NCBI RefSeq assembly: GCF_003946345.1
Contig: NZ_RHNY01000004.1
Coordinates: 119,113 to 183,112 of the forward strand
Length of the DNA stretch: 64,000 nt
Origin: Levilactobacillus tongjiangensis
GTDB taxonomy: Bacteria > Bacillota > Bacilli > Lactobacillales > Lactobacillaceae
Direction of reading: 5' to 3'
A program made the position numbers and the translations under genes. The notes beneath the pieces were generated by a model, which worked only from the letters and a program-made list of their open reading frames with translations, did not search any database and was not told the origin of the DNA. Of the stretch, positions 16,094-24,561 are shown piece by piece; positions within the stretch are counted from its first letter, which is position 1, and each line of letters starts with the position of its first letter.

Positions 16094-16889
16094 TTTTGGG
16101 ACGATGTTTCGCGCGTTAAACAGAAATAAATTTAGTTTGATCAACCAAATTTTCTTAGTTGAATTGTTGGCCGTCGTTGTGAGTTCACTCTGGACGTTAG
16201 TAACGGGTCATTTTAGTAGCATGACGCTATTCTACAGCTTCATCAGTTGGGGTTCCATTGCCTGGTGGGTGGCGTTCATTCTGCTCTCACGGAAGAATGA
16301 ACAGACCTTCATGCAGGACACATACCGGTTAGTTCCCATTGGGGATGGGGGCTTTTACGGGGCAAACGTTCTGTCATCACTAGTTGAATTACTGTACTTC
16401 AGTGTGGTTCAAGCGGTGGTCCTGGTCATCACGATGCTCATTGGTGGTATGGGGAATGTCGACAGTGATATGCACGCCTTCCTGAATGGGTTCTTTGACG
16501 GTTCTGGTTGGCACGTCGCTTTGTCGGGGATGCCTGCTAATTGGCCATGGCTCTTCCTGGGAATGGTGATCGTTGCCTTAGGTATTTTGCTGCTAGTTTG
16601 GACGACGATTACCCTGATTCACTTTCTGACGAGTGTTATCAGTAACTTCCTGCCACGCGGCCGGCAACGGGTTGTCTTAGTAATCCTCTATATCGTGGTC
16701 ATCTGGTTGGTTACGCGGATTATAAGCCTGTTGATCATGTTATACACCAAGTACACGTCTGGTTTTGCAGGCGCTCACGTGGCCAGTCAAATTTATCTGG
16801 CCGCCGGTGCCATCGTAATTCTGATCGTTTTAGAAGTCATCGCCAACATCTTCTTGTTGAAGAAATGGGTTGAAACGCAGGCTAACTAG
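16086..16889 (+). CDS. ABC-2 type membrane permease subunit
   Basis: The 267-residue protein has about six hydrophobic helices and no recognisable catalytic motif. It is the membrane half of the transporter whose ATPase is encoded immediately upstream. The start is ATG 16086, eight bases before the ATPase stop; a longer frame from 16044 lies inside the ATPase gene. The helices are at about 15-40, 45-65, 90-120, 150-175, 190-215 and 230-255. A long extracellular loop (about 118-150, rich in Asp/Gly) follows the third helix. Operon position gives the function, and sequence conservation is low as usual for this type. Confidence 0.8.
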   Translation: MTSFGTMFRALNRNKFSLINQIFLVELLAVVVSSLWTLVTGHFSSMTLFYSFISWGSIAWWVAFILLSRKNEQTFMQDTYRLVPIGDGGFYGANVLSSLVELLYFSVVQAVVLVITMLIGGMGNVDSDMHAFLNGFFDGSGWHVALSGMPANWPWLFLGMVIVALGILLLVWTTITLIHFLTSVISNFLPRGRQRVVLVILYIVVIWLVTRIISLLIMLYTKYTSGFAGAHVASQIYLAAGAIVILIVLEVIANIFLLKKWVETQAN

Positions 16890-16921
16890 CCACTATCATT
16901 TAGAAATAGCTATTGTAAATA

Positions 16922-16968
16922 GGGCACCAGAGCTTAACCAAGTTGGTTGAGTTCTGGTGCCCTTATTT
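16922..16968. terminator. Bidirectional terminator
   Basis: A long stem, GGGCACCAGA...CTTAACCA with TGGTTGAG..TCTGGTGCCC, ends the ABC operon and the convergent ROK gene. Confidence 0.9.
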
Positions 16969-16977
16969 GTGGTGCTT

Positions 16978-18093
16978 TTACAAATTTTGTAATTGTTCCC
17001 GAATGGCAGGGATGGCTGCCCCGATGGCGACGGAGTGGTCGACTACTTTACCGAGGTGCAGGTAACCCTCGGTTTCGGGGAAGACGGAAATTTTTCGTAA
17101 GCGTTGCTTGATTGCGGTCAGATCCTTTTCGCTTAGGTACTTGGTCAGAACGCCGGCAATCACCAAGGGGATGTCAACGAACATGTGGAGGTTGTAGATG
17201 GATTCAGCTAAGTAGTCCAGGTACTGTTCGAACCGCTTGGTGACCGTTGGATCATTGTGATGCAGGTCTGCGAAGAAGCTCGACAAGGTTTCGTTGGGCT
17301 GTAGCAGAGAGCTCAGTGAGCAGTAAGTTTCGATACAACCGCGGCGGCCACAGTAACAAACCGGGCCGTCCACACCGTTTAACGTGATATGCTCCATGGT
17401 TCCGTTACGGCCGCTAGGACTCTTGAGAATGTGGCCGTTGATGATGATGGCGGTCCCGATGTGTTCCCCAATGGAGAGAAAAATACCGTCCGTGGGGTGC
17501 TGCGCGTACTCTGAACGGGCAACGCAATCAGCATCGTGGTAGAAGGTTACTGGGAAAGGTAAGTATTGGCCAAAGTTATCGGACTTCATGCCGGTACAGT
17601 CCAGGATTTTCCCGTAGAGGATGGTCGTGCCGTCGTTTGAAATCAATCCTTGGATCCCAATGCCGACGCCAGAAATCTGATTGAGACTGAAGCCACGGTC
17701 CTTGATCAACGCGAGAATCTGTTGCGCTAATGACTGGGCGTACTGGTCATCATTTGCGAACGGGAGATTGATGGTGTGAATCGTCAGAACCTCATTTCTG
17801 AGATTTAAGACGGCCATGGTAGCGTAGTTGCGAAAGATTTCGACGCCGACACTCAACGTCACGTTGGGGTCGATCGAATAAGCCGTTGCGCGCCGTCCAA
17901 TGGTGGATTTTAACTGGCCGTTTTTCACAATGAGTTGCTGCTTCGTTAGTTTTTGTAAATTGGCGCTGACGGTGGGCAAACTTAGGCTGAGTTGATCCGC
18001 GATATCTTGTTTCGATAATTTTTCATTATCGTAAAGCAGATGATAGATGTCCGAATAATTTGAGTGCTGAATGGACTGCATGTTGCTGCTCAT
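16978..18093 (-). CDS. ROK-family transcriptional repressor (XylR/NagC type)
   Basis: The 371-residue protein has an N-terminal winged helix (residues 14-60, K-Q-D-I-A-D-Q-L-S-L-S-L-P-T-V-S-A-N-L) and a sugar-kinase-like ROK domain. The structural zinc site C-Y-C-G-R-R-G-C-I-E is at 246-255, with His235 as a likely fourth ligand. The kinase catalytic Asp context (F-Y-H-D-A-D-C) has the N-D of true kinases replaced by H-D, which fits a ligand-sensing regulator rather than an enzyme. It is transcribed away from the polyol operon. The shared CGTTTTAY motifs next to both genes and inside the operon are its probable binding sites. Inducer: probably the imported polyol or its ketose. Confidence 0.9.
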   Translation of the reverse strand: MSSNMQSIQHSNYSDIYHLLYDNEKLSKQDIADQLSLSLPTVSANLQKLTKQQLIVKNGQLKSTIGRRATAYSIDPNVTLSVGVEIFRNYATMAVLNLRNEVLTIHTINLPFANDDQYAQSLAQQILALIKDRGFSLNQISGVGIGIQGLISNDGTTILYGKILDCTGMKSDNFGQYLPFPVTFYHDADCVARSEYAQHPTDGIFLSIGEHIGTAIIINGHILKSPSGRNGTMEHITLNGVDGPVCYCGRRGCIETYCSLSSLLQPNETLSSFFADLHHNDPTVTKRFEQYLDYLAESIYNLHMFVDIPLVIAGVLTKYLSEKDLTAIKQRLRKISVFPETEGYLHLGKVVDHSVAIGAAIPAIREQLQNL

Positions 18094-18170
18094 GGTTGGC
18101 CCCTTTCTGAGAAGTGATTAGCCCTAGTTTATCACAACTGGTCTAAATGGAAAGTCAATTTGTAAAATAA

Positions 18171-18184
18171 TGTAACCGTTACCA
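18171..18184. promoter_or_regulatory. cre-like box near ROK gene
   Basis: TGTAACCGTTACCA matches TGWAANCGNTNWCA at 13 of 14 positions. It lies between the divergent ROK gene and the polyol operon. Confidence 0.6.
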
Positions 18185-18189
18185 TAACT

Positions 18190-18201
18190 CGTTTTACTTA
18201 A
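18190..18201. promoter_or_regulatory. Candidate ROK operator 1 (half)
   Basis: CGTTTTACTTAA keeps one half of the CGTTTTAY(A)AAACG motif found complete at 20011. It lies upstream of the ROK gene. Confidence 0.4.
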
Positions 18202-18403
18202 TCCAGTCATATGGCCAGATTATTCGCAAATCCGGGCTGAATCAACGGTCCTGACTACCAGTATTGATTGAAATCGGTTTCACAATCTCAAAAAGTTTAG
18301 TAAAGTTTTATCAATAGAAATACTGCTTTGACACTAAACAAAACGGCAAAGTTACGACTGCTTAAATGTGAAATGGATAATTAAGTCGAAATACCATTGC
18401 CAA

Positions 18404-18417
18404 TGTAACCGATTGCA
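18404..18417 (+). promoter_or_regulatory. cre-like box upstream of GPH symporter
   Basis: TGTAACCGATTGCA matches the cre consensus at 13 of 14 positions, about 80 bases before the symporter start. Confidence 0.65.
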
Positions 18418-18439
18418 GATATAATGGCAACTGAATTGA

Positions 18440-18451
18440 TTTTATAAAACG
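18440..18451 (+). promoter_or_regulatory. Candidate ROK operator 2
   Basis: The perfect palindrome TTTTATAAAA (18440-18449), continued by CG, shares its half-site with the 20011 operator. Confidence 0.5.
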
Positions 18452-18495
18452 AGTTTACATAATAGCTCGTCAAAAAAATTTGCGAGGTGGGTCTA

Positions 18496-19923
18496 GTGAG
18501 AAAATATATTTCCTACGCGTTGGGGACGTTTGGGCACGATGCGTTCTATAACACGTTAAGTATTTATTTCATGATGTTCCTGACTAGTCAGCTCTTCACC
18601 AACTCAGGTGATGAGAAGATGGTCGGAATCGTCACGATGATGGTGGTTGTGATTCGGGTCGGTGAAATCATGTTTGATCCGATGATTGGTGGGATCGTGG
18701 ATAACACCAACACCCGCTGGGGTAAGTTCCGGCCGTGGATCATGATTGGTTCAGTCGTTGCTGCCATTGGATTAGTCTTCTTGTTTTCCGATTACTTTGG
18801 CTTAGCCTGGAACAGTCCAATCTTCTATTTAGTATTGGTAGCGATTACATTCCTAATGATCGATGTCTTCTATTCATTTAGTGATATCGCGCTGTGGTCC
18901 ATGTTGCCAGCCGTGAGCTTGGATAACAAGACGCGGACTAAGTTTGGGACTGCTTCACGGATTGGGTCAACGTTGGGTGCCCAAATCGTTATCGTCATTA
19001 TTACACCAGCAATTCTGCTGTTCTCGCATTGGATCTCCAAGGTGCCATTTGGCCAGCAGACCCGTGCTGGGTGGACGGGGTACGTTTTGATCGTTGCCCT
19101 GCTATGTGTCGGCGGTGCCCTGATCACTTGCCTGAACATCAAGGAAGAACATAACTTGATTCGGTCTAATGTTAAGCACACCACGGTTTCTGATATCTTC
19201 CGGGCCATTGGTCGGAATAAACAGTTGCTTTGGATTGCGGCCTCTTACTTCCTGTTTGCGTTTAGTTACGTGGTCACGAACTCCCTGCTGATGTACTACT
19301 TCACGTACCGGTTAGGGAACGCGGCTGCTTACACCTGGGTCGGGGTCATCACGTGTATCTTAGGGGTAATTTCCGTTGCTCTGTTCCCAGCCTTGGAAGC
19401 GTTGATTCAACGAAAAGCCATCTACATTGGCGGGATTGCCTTTATGTTGATTGGCTACATTATCTTCTTATTTGCTGGTCAAAGTTTGCCCCTTGTTTTG
19501 GTAGCGGTATCATTCTACTTCTTCCCATACCCACTGATTTTCTTGGCCACTTTGATGACCATTACCGACAGTGTGGAATACGGTCAGCTGTTCAATGGTG
19601 TTCGGAACGAGTCCGTTACGTTATCCGTACGGCCATTGATCGACAAGCTAGCTGGGGCCGCTTCTAACGGAATCGTTGGGATTGTTGCCGTCGTTGCTGG
19701 GATGACTGGGAACACCAAGCCGTCTGAAATTACGGCCGCTGGGGTCTCCCAATTCAATATGTTTATGTTCTATATTCCAATCGTTTTATTGATTATCGCT
19801 GCATTGATTTTCTACGCCAAGGTCGATTTGACCGAAGCGAAGCATGCTGAAATTGTGGCTGAATTGCGCAAGCGCCTGAAGGCTCAGCAGTCTCAAGACG
19901 CGTCAGCACAACAAGCAGACTAG
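18496..19923 (+). CDS. GPH-family sugar/polyol:cation symporter
   Basis: The 475-residue MFS protein has 12 predicted helices. Its start (R-K-Y-I-S-Y-A-L-G-T-F-G-H-D) and the blocks F-D-P-M-I-G-G-I-V-D-N-T, N-T-R-W-G-K-F-R-P-W and D-S-V-E-Y-G are the GPH (glycoside-pentoside-hexuronide) signature. GTG 18496 is chosen because GAGGTGGG ends five bases before it. The GTG at 18487 overlaps that site. The gene opens the polyol module and is preceded by a cre box and a ROK half-operator. A promoter also separates it from the dehydrogenase gene, so the two can be tuned separately. Likely cargo: a pentitol or similar polyol. Confidence 0.9.
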   Translation: MRKYISYALGTFGHDAFYNTLSIYFMMFLTSQLFTNSGDEKMVGIVTMMVVVIRVGEIMFDPMIGGIVDNTNTRWGKFRPWIMIGSVVAAIGLVFLFSDYFGLAWNSPIFYLVLVAITFLMIDVFYSFSDIALWSMLPAVSLDNKTRTKFGTASRIGSTLGAQIVIVIITPAILLFSHWISKVPFGQQTRAGWTGYVLIVALLCVGGALITCLNIKEEHNLIRSNVKHTTVSDIFRAIGRNKQLLWIAASYFLFAFSYVVTNSLLMYYFTYRLGNAAAYTWVGVITCILGVISVALFPALEALIQRKAIYIGGIAFMLIGYIIFLFAGQSLPLVLVAVSFYFFPYPLIFLATLMTITDSVEYGQLFNGVRNESVTLSVRPLIDKLAGAASNGIVGIVAVVAGMTGNTKPSEITAAGVSQFNMFMFYIPIVLLIIAALIFYAKVDLTEAKHAEIVAELRKRLKAQQSQDASAQQAD

Positions 19924-19938
19924 TTTTTGAGAAATAAA

Positions 19939-20029
19939 TGAAAACGTTGTCAAAAAAGTATTGACTTCTAGAACATTTGGAATTATGCTTAATCACGAAT
20001 TAAAGAAAGTCGTTTTACAAAACGTCTTT
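19939..20029 (+). promoter_or_regulatory. cre, promoter and ROK operator of dehydrogenase-kinase operon
   Basis: A perfect cre, TGAAAACGTTGTCA (19939-19952), stands just before TTGACT (19961-19966), a 17-base spacer and TATGCT (19984-19989). Downstream of the start site is the palindrome CGTTTTACAAAACG (20011-20024), widened by AAAGT/TCTTT to 24 bases. CcpA should block the promoter from upstream and a ROK repressor from downstream. Confidence 0.8.
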
Positions 20030-20054
20030 CGACAAAATTTAGGAGGAATTCATC

Positions 20055-20831
20055 ATGGGTATTTTGGATCGCATGCGTCTTGACGGTAAGAAAGCTTACG
20101 TCACTGGTGGTGCACAAGGTTTAGGTAAAGCAATGGCAACTGGTTTGGCAGAAGCTGGTGCTGATGTCGCTATCGTTGATATCAACATCGACAAGGCTAA
20201 GGCCACTGCCGAAGAAATTGCTAAGGCTACTGGTCAAAAGGCTATCGCCATCAAGACCGATGTTACGGACCCTGAACAAGTTCAAAACATGGTCGACACG
20301 GTGGTTAAAGAATTAGGTGGTTTGGATGCTGCCTTCAACAACGCCGGCATGTGCTTGAACGTACCAGCTGAAGAAATGACATTTGAACAATGGCAAAAGG
20401 TGGTTAACTTAAACCTGAACGCCGTCTTCCTGTGCTCCACTGCTGCAGGTCGTTACATGTTGAAGCAAGGTTCTGGCTCAATCGTCAACACCGCTTCTAT
20501 GTCAGCCCACATTGTTAACCGGCCACAACCACAATGTTCATACAACTCAACCAAGGCTGGGGTTATTCAATTATCCAAGTCATTGGCTATCGAATGGGCC
20601 AAGCGTGGCGTTCGTGTTAACACCATGAGCCCAGGTTACATGGGTACCGACTTAACGTTGAACTCTCCTGACTTGAAGCCACTTATCAAGACTTGGAATG
20701 ACTGGGCACCACTTGGTCGTTTAGGTAAGCCAGAAGAATTACAAGGCATGGCCGTTTACTTAGCTAGCGATACCAGCAGCTTCTCAACTGGTTCCGACTA
20801 CTTAGTTGATGGTGCCTTCACTGCATGGTAA
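20055..20831 (+). CDS. Short-chain polyol dehydrogenase (SDR)
   Basis: The 258-residue classical SDR has the cofactor motif T-G-G-A-Q-G-L-G (17-24), N-N-A-G (95-98) and the catalytic Ser148, Tyr163 and Lys167 (Y-N-S-T-K). Asp42 after the second strand favours NAD(H). The sequence pattern around P-Q-C-S-Y-N-S-T-K-A-G-V-I-Q-L-S-K-S-L-A-I-E-W-A resembles mannitol/arabinitol dehydrogenases and sorbose/xylulose reductases. The next gene is an FGGY kinase 42 bases downstream, and an importer lies upstream. Polyol oxidation to a ketose, then phosphorylation, is the sensible reading. D-arabitol or xylitol to D-xylulose is a strong candidate but not proven. Confidence 0.9.
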   Translation: MGILDRMRLDGKKAYVTGGAQGLGKAMATGLAEAGADVAIVDINIDKAKATAEEIAKATGQKAIAIKTDVTDPEQVQNMVDTVVKELGGLDAAFNNAGMCLNVPAEEMTFEQWQKVVNLNLNAVFLCSTAAGRYMLKQGSGSIVNTASMSAHIVNRPQPQCSYNSTKAGVIQLSKSLAIEWAKRGVRVNTMSPGYMGTDLTLNSPDLKPLIKTWNDWAPLGRLGKPEELQGMAVYLASDTSSFSTGSDYLVDGAFTAW

Positions 20832-20873
20832 ACCGATAGTCACTAACTTTTAGGAGAAGAGAGGAACACCGAC

Positions 20874-22415
20874 ATGAAGTACTTAATTGGAACGGACATT
20901 GGGACCTCAGGTACGAAGAGTATTCTGATGGATACCAACGGTCACTTAGTTGCGCAAGATTTGGAAGAATATGATGTGTTAACGCCACGACCACTCTGGG
21001 CTGAACAATGGCCAGATGTCTGGTTAAAAGGGGTCAAGGACTCCATTCGCGCTGTCGTTAAGGAAAGTGGAATCGCCGCAGCAGATATCAAGGGCATTGG
21101 CCTGAGTGGTCTGTACGGTGGCTCCGGGATTCCCGTCGACAAGGAGATGAATCCCATTCGGCCTGACTTGATTTGGATGGACCGGCGTGCAGCCGAAGAA
21201 ACCGAATGGGTCAAGCAAAACGTTGACCTCGACCGCCTTTCTGAAATTACTGGGAACGACGTCGTGGATCCTTACTACGGCTACACAAAAGTGCTGTGGA
21301 TCAAGAACCACGAACCTGAGAATTGGAAGAAGACTGCCTTATTCTTACCACCTAACAACTACGCCATTTACAAGTTGACCGGCGAAGTTTCAATTGATTA
21401 CTCCGCTGCCGGCAACATCGGTGGTTTCTATGACATCAACACTGGCACCTGGTCCAAAGAAATGATGGACGCCATGGGCGTGCCGATGGACAAGATGCCA
21501 CAGAAGTTCGTTGATGCTACTGAGGTTGCAGGGCGATTGACCAAGGACGCTGCCGCTGACTTGGGATTAGATGAAGGCACGCCAGTCATTGCTGGTGGGG
21601 TCGACGTTGGTGCTGCTAACATTGGGATGGGTGTTTTGGAACCTGGTCGCTACGTTGCCGCGATTGGGTCATCTATGAACGCCGCTCTGGTTAGCGAAAA
21701 GCCAATCAAGGGCCGGGGCATGATCGTTTGGCCATACCCTTACAAGTCACGTGACTTGGTCTACAACTTTAGTGGGTCTGCTACAGCTGGTGCCATCACC
21801 AAGTGGTTCCGCGATAACTTCGGAGATGCCGAAGTTGCCGTTCAGAACCAGGGTGGTAAGAACGCTTACGTTACCTTGGGTGACGAAGCCAAGGACGTAC
21901 CAGCAGGTAGTCGCGGTTTAGTTGTCCTGCCTTACTTCATGGGTGAACGAGCTCCAGTTTGGAACTCCGATGCCAAAGGGATGGTCTTCGGACTGTCACT
22001 GGTCCACACCAAGGCTGATTTGTTCCACGCCTTTCAAGAAGCGGTCTGCTATGCATTGCGGCACAGTATCGAGAGTACTGGGCGCGACCTGGGAGATTAC
22101 ATCGTTATTGCCGGCGGTGTAACGCACTCGAAGGACTGGGTTCAAATGTTTGCTGACGTTACCGGCTACGCTGTCCGCACACCAGTTGACGATGCGGAAG
22201 CTAACCTGGGTGACGTGATGCTCGCGGGCTTAGCTACCGATACTTTAACGGTAGACGAAGTTCAAAAGTGGCAAGTGCTTGGCGATAAGGTCGAACCACG
22301 TGCTGAACAGCATGCGACCTACAACAAGTATTACCAGTTATACCGGAACCTTTACAAAGATTTAGGCGACGATATGCATGATTTATCATTAATTTCTGGG
22401 ATTGAAGAATCCTAG
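20874..22415 (+). CDS. FGGY-family carbohydrate kinase (xylulokinase/gluconokinase-like)
   Basis: The 513-residue kinase opens with I-G-T-D-I-G-T-S-G-T-K (4-14), the phosphate-1 loop. It carries D-L-I-W-M-D-R-R (about 99-106), the C-terminal domain blocks V-I-A-G-G-V-D-V-G-A-A-N-I-G-M-G and I-A-G-G-V-T-H-S-K-D-W-V-Q-M-F-A-D-V-T-G. Length and blocks fit xylulokinase or gluconokinase. It shares an operon with the SDR, so the substrate is most likely the ketose that enzyme makes. D-xylulose 5-phosphate would feed phosphoketolase in heterofermenters. A terminator follows directly. Confidence 0.85.
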   Translation: MKYLIGTDIGTSGTKSILMDTNGHLVAQDLEEYDVLTPRPLWAEQWPDVWLKGVKDSIRAVVKESGIAAADIKGIGLSGLYGGSGIPVDKEMNPIRPDLIWMDRRAAEETEWVKQNVDLDRLSEITGNDVVDPYYGYTKVLWIKNHEPENWKKTALFLPPNNYAIYKLTGEVSIDYSAAGNIGGFYDINTGTWSKEMMDAMGVPMDKMPQKFVDATEVAGRLTKDAAADLGLDEGTPVIAGGVDVGAANIGMGVLEPGRYVAAIGSSMNAALVSEKPIKGRGMIVWPYPYKSRDLVYNFSGSATAGAITKWFRDNFGDAEVAVQNQGGKNAYVTLGDEAKDVPAGSRGLVVLPYFMGERAPVWNSDAKGMVFGLSLVHTKADLFHAFQEAVCYALRHSIESTGRDLGDYIVIAGGVTHSKDWVQMFADVTGYAVRTPVDDAEANLGDVMLAGLATDTLTVDEVQKWQVLGDKVEPRAEQHATYNKYYQLYRNLYKDLGDDMHDLSLISGIEES

Positions 22416-22431
22416 TCTCATAGCGCTGTGG

Positions 22432-22463
22432 AGGGTTCAAGTGCATGTTCTTGAACCCTTTTG
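22432..22463 (+). terminator. Terminator of polyol operon
   Basis: AGGGTTCAAG pairs with CTTGAACCCT, followed by TTTT. Confidence 0.9.
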
Positions 22464-22482
22464 CTGAGAAACTCTTGTGCAG

Positions 22483-22643
22483 TTGTTAACAAGTAACCTT
22501 TTCTATGCTATTATAAGAGCAAGCAATTAGATTGATTGGTAAATGGTACGAAGAATGAATAAATAAAAATGGTGGTTATGTGGTTCTATTGGTTGTCGAC
22601 CACAGTTAGAGCAGCTCTCAACACTTAGGGAGCTGCTTTTTTG
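22483..22643 (+). promoter_or_regulatory. Leader with candidate attenuator
   Basis: An extended -10 (TGCTATTAT, 22506-22514; TTGTTA at 22483, spacing long) is followed by a 19-codon aromatic leader ORF. A hairpin TGTGGT (22579-22584) / ACCACA (22599-22604) lies within it, then a 9-bp terminator GCAGCTCTC / GGGAGCTGC (22611-22639) with TTTTTT. The leader ORF stops inside the terminator stem. The downstream gene begins at 22716. Confidence 0.5.
22569..22628 (+). CDS. Putative leader peptide rich in aromatic residues
   Basis: The reading frame encodes 19 residues, MVVMWFYWLSTTVRAALNT. The run W-F-Y-W places three kinds of aromatic codon together, as in leader peptides whose stalling controls a terminator. 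It ends at TAG 22626-22628, inside the stem of the terminator hairpin. No convincing Shine-Dalgarno site precedes ATG 22569; an internal ATG at 22578 follows GGTGG but too closely. Translation is therefore not certain, and chance remains possible. If real, it could sense Trp/Tyr/Phe supply or ribosome inhibition and control read-through into the gene at 22716. Confidence 0.35.
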   Translation: MVVMWFYWLSTTVRAALNT

Positions 22644-22715
22644 TGTCGTTGATTAGCAGGCGTTAGACTAATAGGTAGTGTTTGGCAGCTAAGTAAATGA
22701 TGGGAGGAATCTAAG

Positions 22716-23384
22716 TTGACGTTGACGACAGCAGAAAAGTTTTTCCTTTTAACTGAACGAATTGGTAAGAAGCCAGTCTTACGAACCCGGTTCACGACGC
22801 AAGCGTATTTTGTGTTGGCAGTGGTACTGGATTTGGTAACGCAGGGCGTGTTGGCAATCAGTCATGAGCGGTTAACGGTGGCTGATTCGAAAAAGCTAGC
22901 GGCGCAACCGACCTACGTCACGGTTTTACGTGAGCGATTGCAGGCGAACGCCGGTCAGGATGAAACCTTGGAAGCTGATTTGAAGTTTGTGACGAGCTGG
23001 AACGTGGCCAATGCGCTCTATGATGGTATTGGTGGCGGTTTGCTGAAGCAGGGGCTGACGGAGAAAAAGATTTTTCAGAACAATCTGATACCTAAGGTGA
23101 TCTATTTGCCGTTAGATGCGAGTCGAGCTCAGGTTTTAGCAGATTTCAAGGCCGACATTTTTAGTGACGCACCGGCCGTTACCACGCGGAACTTGTATGC
23201 CCTATTAGAGCAGCAGGATGTTCTGAAATACCTGTTCTCTTCTTCAGAGTTGGTAAAATTGACGGCAGCGTTTGAACGAGAAGTTGCGACTGATTCACGG
23301 TACCAGGAGACCCAACGACTGACGGCCATGGCGGGCCACATCATTCAAATGAAGAAGTTTGAAATGGATGGGTGGTTGAGTTAA
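22716..23384 (+). CDS. GPP34-like (Golgi phosphoprotein 3 fold) protein
   Basis: The 222-residue soluble protein starts at TTG 22716, seven bases after GGGAGGA. The opening (T-T-A-E-K-F-F-L-L-T) and L-D-L-V-T-Q-G-V-L (around 37-46) resemble the all-helical GPP34 fold, whose bacterial members are mostly uncharacterised and whose eukaryotic member binds a phosphoinositide lipid. The match is by pattern only and is weak. There is no signal peptide and no membrane helix. It is monocistronic with a possible attenuator in front and a family-1 repeat remnant behind. Confidence 0.45.
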   Translation: MTLTTAEKFFLLTERIGKKPVLRTRFTTQAYFVLAVVLDLVTQGVLAISHERLTVADSKKLAAQPTYVTVLRERLQANAGQDETLEADLKFVTSWNVANALYDGIGGGLLKQGLTEKKIFQNNLIPKVIYLPLDASRAQVLADFKADIFSDAPAVTTRNLYALLEQQDVLKYLFSSSELVKLTAAFEREVATDSRYQETQRLTAMAGHIIQMKKFEMDGWLS

Positions 23385-23407
23385 CGCCTGAACGTTTTAC
23401 TAAAGTA

Positions 23408-23493
23408 GTTGCACTCCGGCGGCCAGGGATTCCGCCGCCGGCTCTGATTGTGGGTTAGCACGATTCCCGCTGAAGACCACAATGGGTTACCAA
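23408..23493 (-). repeat. Family-1 repeat remnant, short form
   Basis: On the minus strand it ends GGAATCCCTGGCCGCCGGAG TGCAAC, the 3' arm of the family-1 element. It contains the hairpin CCATTGTGG / CCACAAT and an opposing GCGGGAATCG arm. The conserved core is missing. Confidence 0.5.
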
Positions 23494-23663
23494 CTTTAGA
23501 TGAGTAACATCGGCGTTTTTATTACGAATAGTGTTAGATGATTATTACGTATTTTCTTTACTAAGTAGTTTAATGGTTTATACATAAAACTTACCGAAAA
23601 TTGGTCGGAAATTTACATAGGCTTGATAAAGTTAGACTATTCAGAAAGGGGATATCAGGTCGT

Positions 23664-24446
23664 ATGAAAATTCGTGCTATTCTAGCTTCTGTTAGTTGCT
23701 CATTGATCTTGCTGGGGGTTGGTGCTGTGCCAGTCCAAGCGGCAACCTCTAAGGTGGACCCGGCCTTACAACCGGCTGTTTCTAAGAAGCTGACGCCAGC
23801 AATCAAGCTGAAGGGGGCCCAGAACGTGCGGGACTTGGGCGGGTATAAAACCAAGTCTGGTCAACGGGTCAAGAAGGACCGGCTACTGCGGAGCGATTCC
23901 TTGGAGAAGTTGACTAAGGCTGATACTAAGAAGTTGGTGAAAAAATACCATCTGAAAGAAATCTTTGATTTGCGAACCAAGAAGCAGATGGCAGAAAAAC
24001 CAGACGTGAAGATTGCTGGCGTAAAGTATCTGCACGCGTCTGTGCTGGGGACTAAGTCAAACTACGATAATGATGACGCGGGGATGTACCGGGACATGGC
24101 CAATAAGCCAGCCGCTAAGCAGAGTTACCGTAAGTTACTGGTAGCAGCAGCTAAGGACAAGAAGGGCGCGTTACTCTTCCACTGTTCACATGGCATGGAC
24201 CGGACTGGGACCGCAGCAGCGATTCTCTATACGATTCTAGGGGTCGACAAAGCTGACATTCAACGGGATTACTTGCTGTCTAACACGCAGTTGAACGTGG
24301 ACTGGGCTAAGCCAGACTTGCTGAACTTGTTCTACAGCCAAGTGAAGGGGAAGTACGGCTCAATGAATAATTACATCAAGAAGGGGTTAAAGATCACGCC
24401 GACCCAAATTAAACAGATTAAAGCGAACTACCTGACTAAGGCTTAA
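23664..24446 (+). CDS. Secreted tyrosine-protein phosphatase
   Basis: The 260-residue product begins with a signal peptide (MKIRAILASVSCSLILLGVGAVPVQA). The mature part holds the Y_phosphatase3-type opening N-V-R-D-L-G-G-Y (about 54-61) and the catalytic P-loop H-C-S-H-G-M-D-R-T-G with nucleophile Cys174 and Arg180. These enzymes remove phosphate from tyrosine and, in some members, from phosphoinositides. Export suggests a role at the wall or outside the cell. ATG 23664 is chosen because the signal peptide begins there and AAAGGGG precedes it. The earlier in-frame start at 23601 lacks a ribosome site. Single gene with a strong terminator. Confidence 0.9.
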   Translation: MKIRAILASVSCSLILLGVGAVPVQAATSKVDPALQPAVSKKLTPAIKLKGAQNVRDLGGYKTKSGQRVKKDRLLRSDSLEKLTKADTKKLVKKYHLKEIFDLRTKKQMAEKPDVKIAGVKYLHASVLGTKSNYDNDDAGMYRDMANKPAAKQSYRKLLVAAAKDKKGALLFHCSHGMDRTGTAAAILYTILGVDKADIQRDYLLSNTQLNVDWAKPDLLNLFYSQVKGKYGSMNNYIKKGLKITPTQIKQIKANYLTKA

Positions 24447-24464
24447 TTTTAGGTAAGCCAATTG

Positions 24465-24517
24465 AAAAGGCCATCGCCAGTCAACACCCGTGAGTGCTAA
24501 TTGGCGATGGCCTTTTT
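24465..24517. terminator. Strong terminator
   Basis: AAAAGGCCATCGCCA pairs with TGGCGATGGCCTTTTT around a 22-base loop. Confidence 0.9.
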
Positions 24518-24561
24518 GAATGATTTCAGGTCGATCTGTAAGAATAGCAGGAGGTCGGAAG

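Noticed and set aside
20942..21311. Minus-strand frames inside the FGGY kinase gene
   Set aside because: They follow from codon usage of the kinase on the plus strand; no independent start signals.
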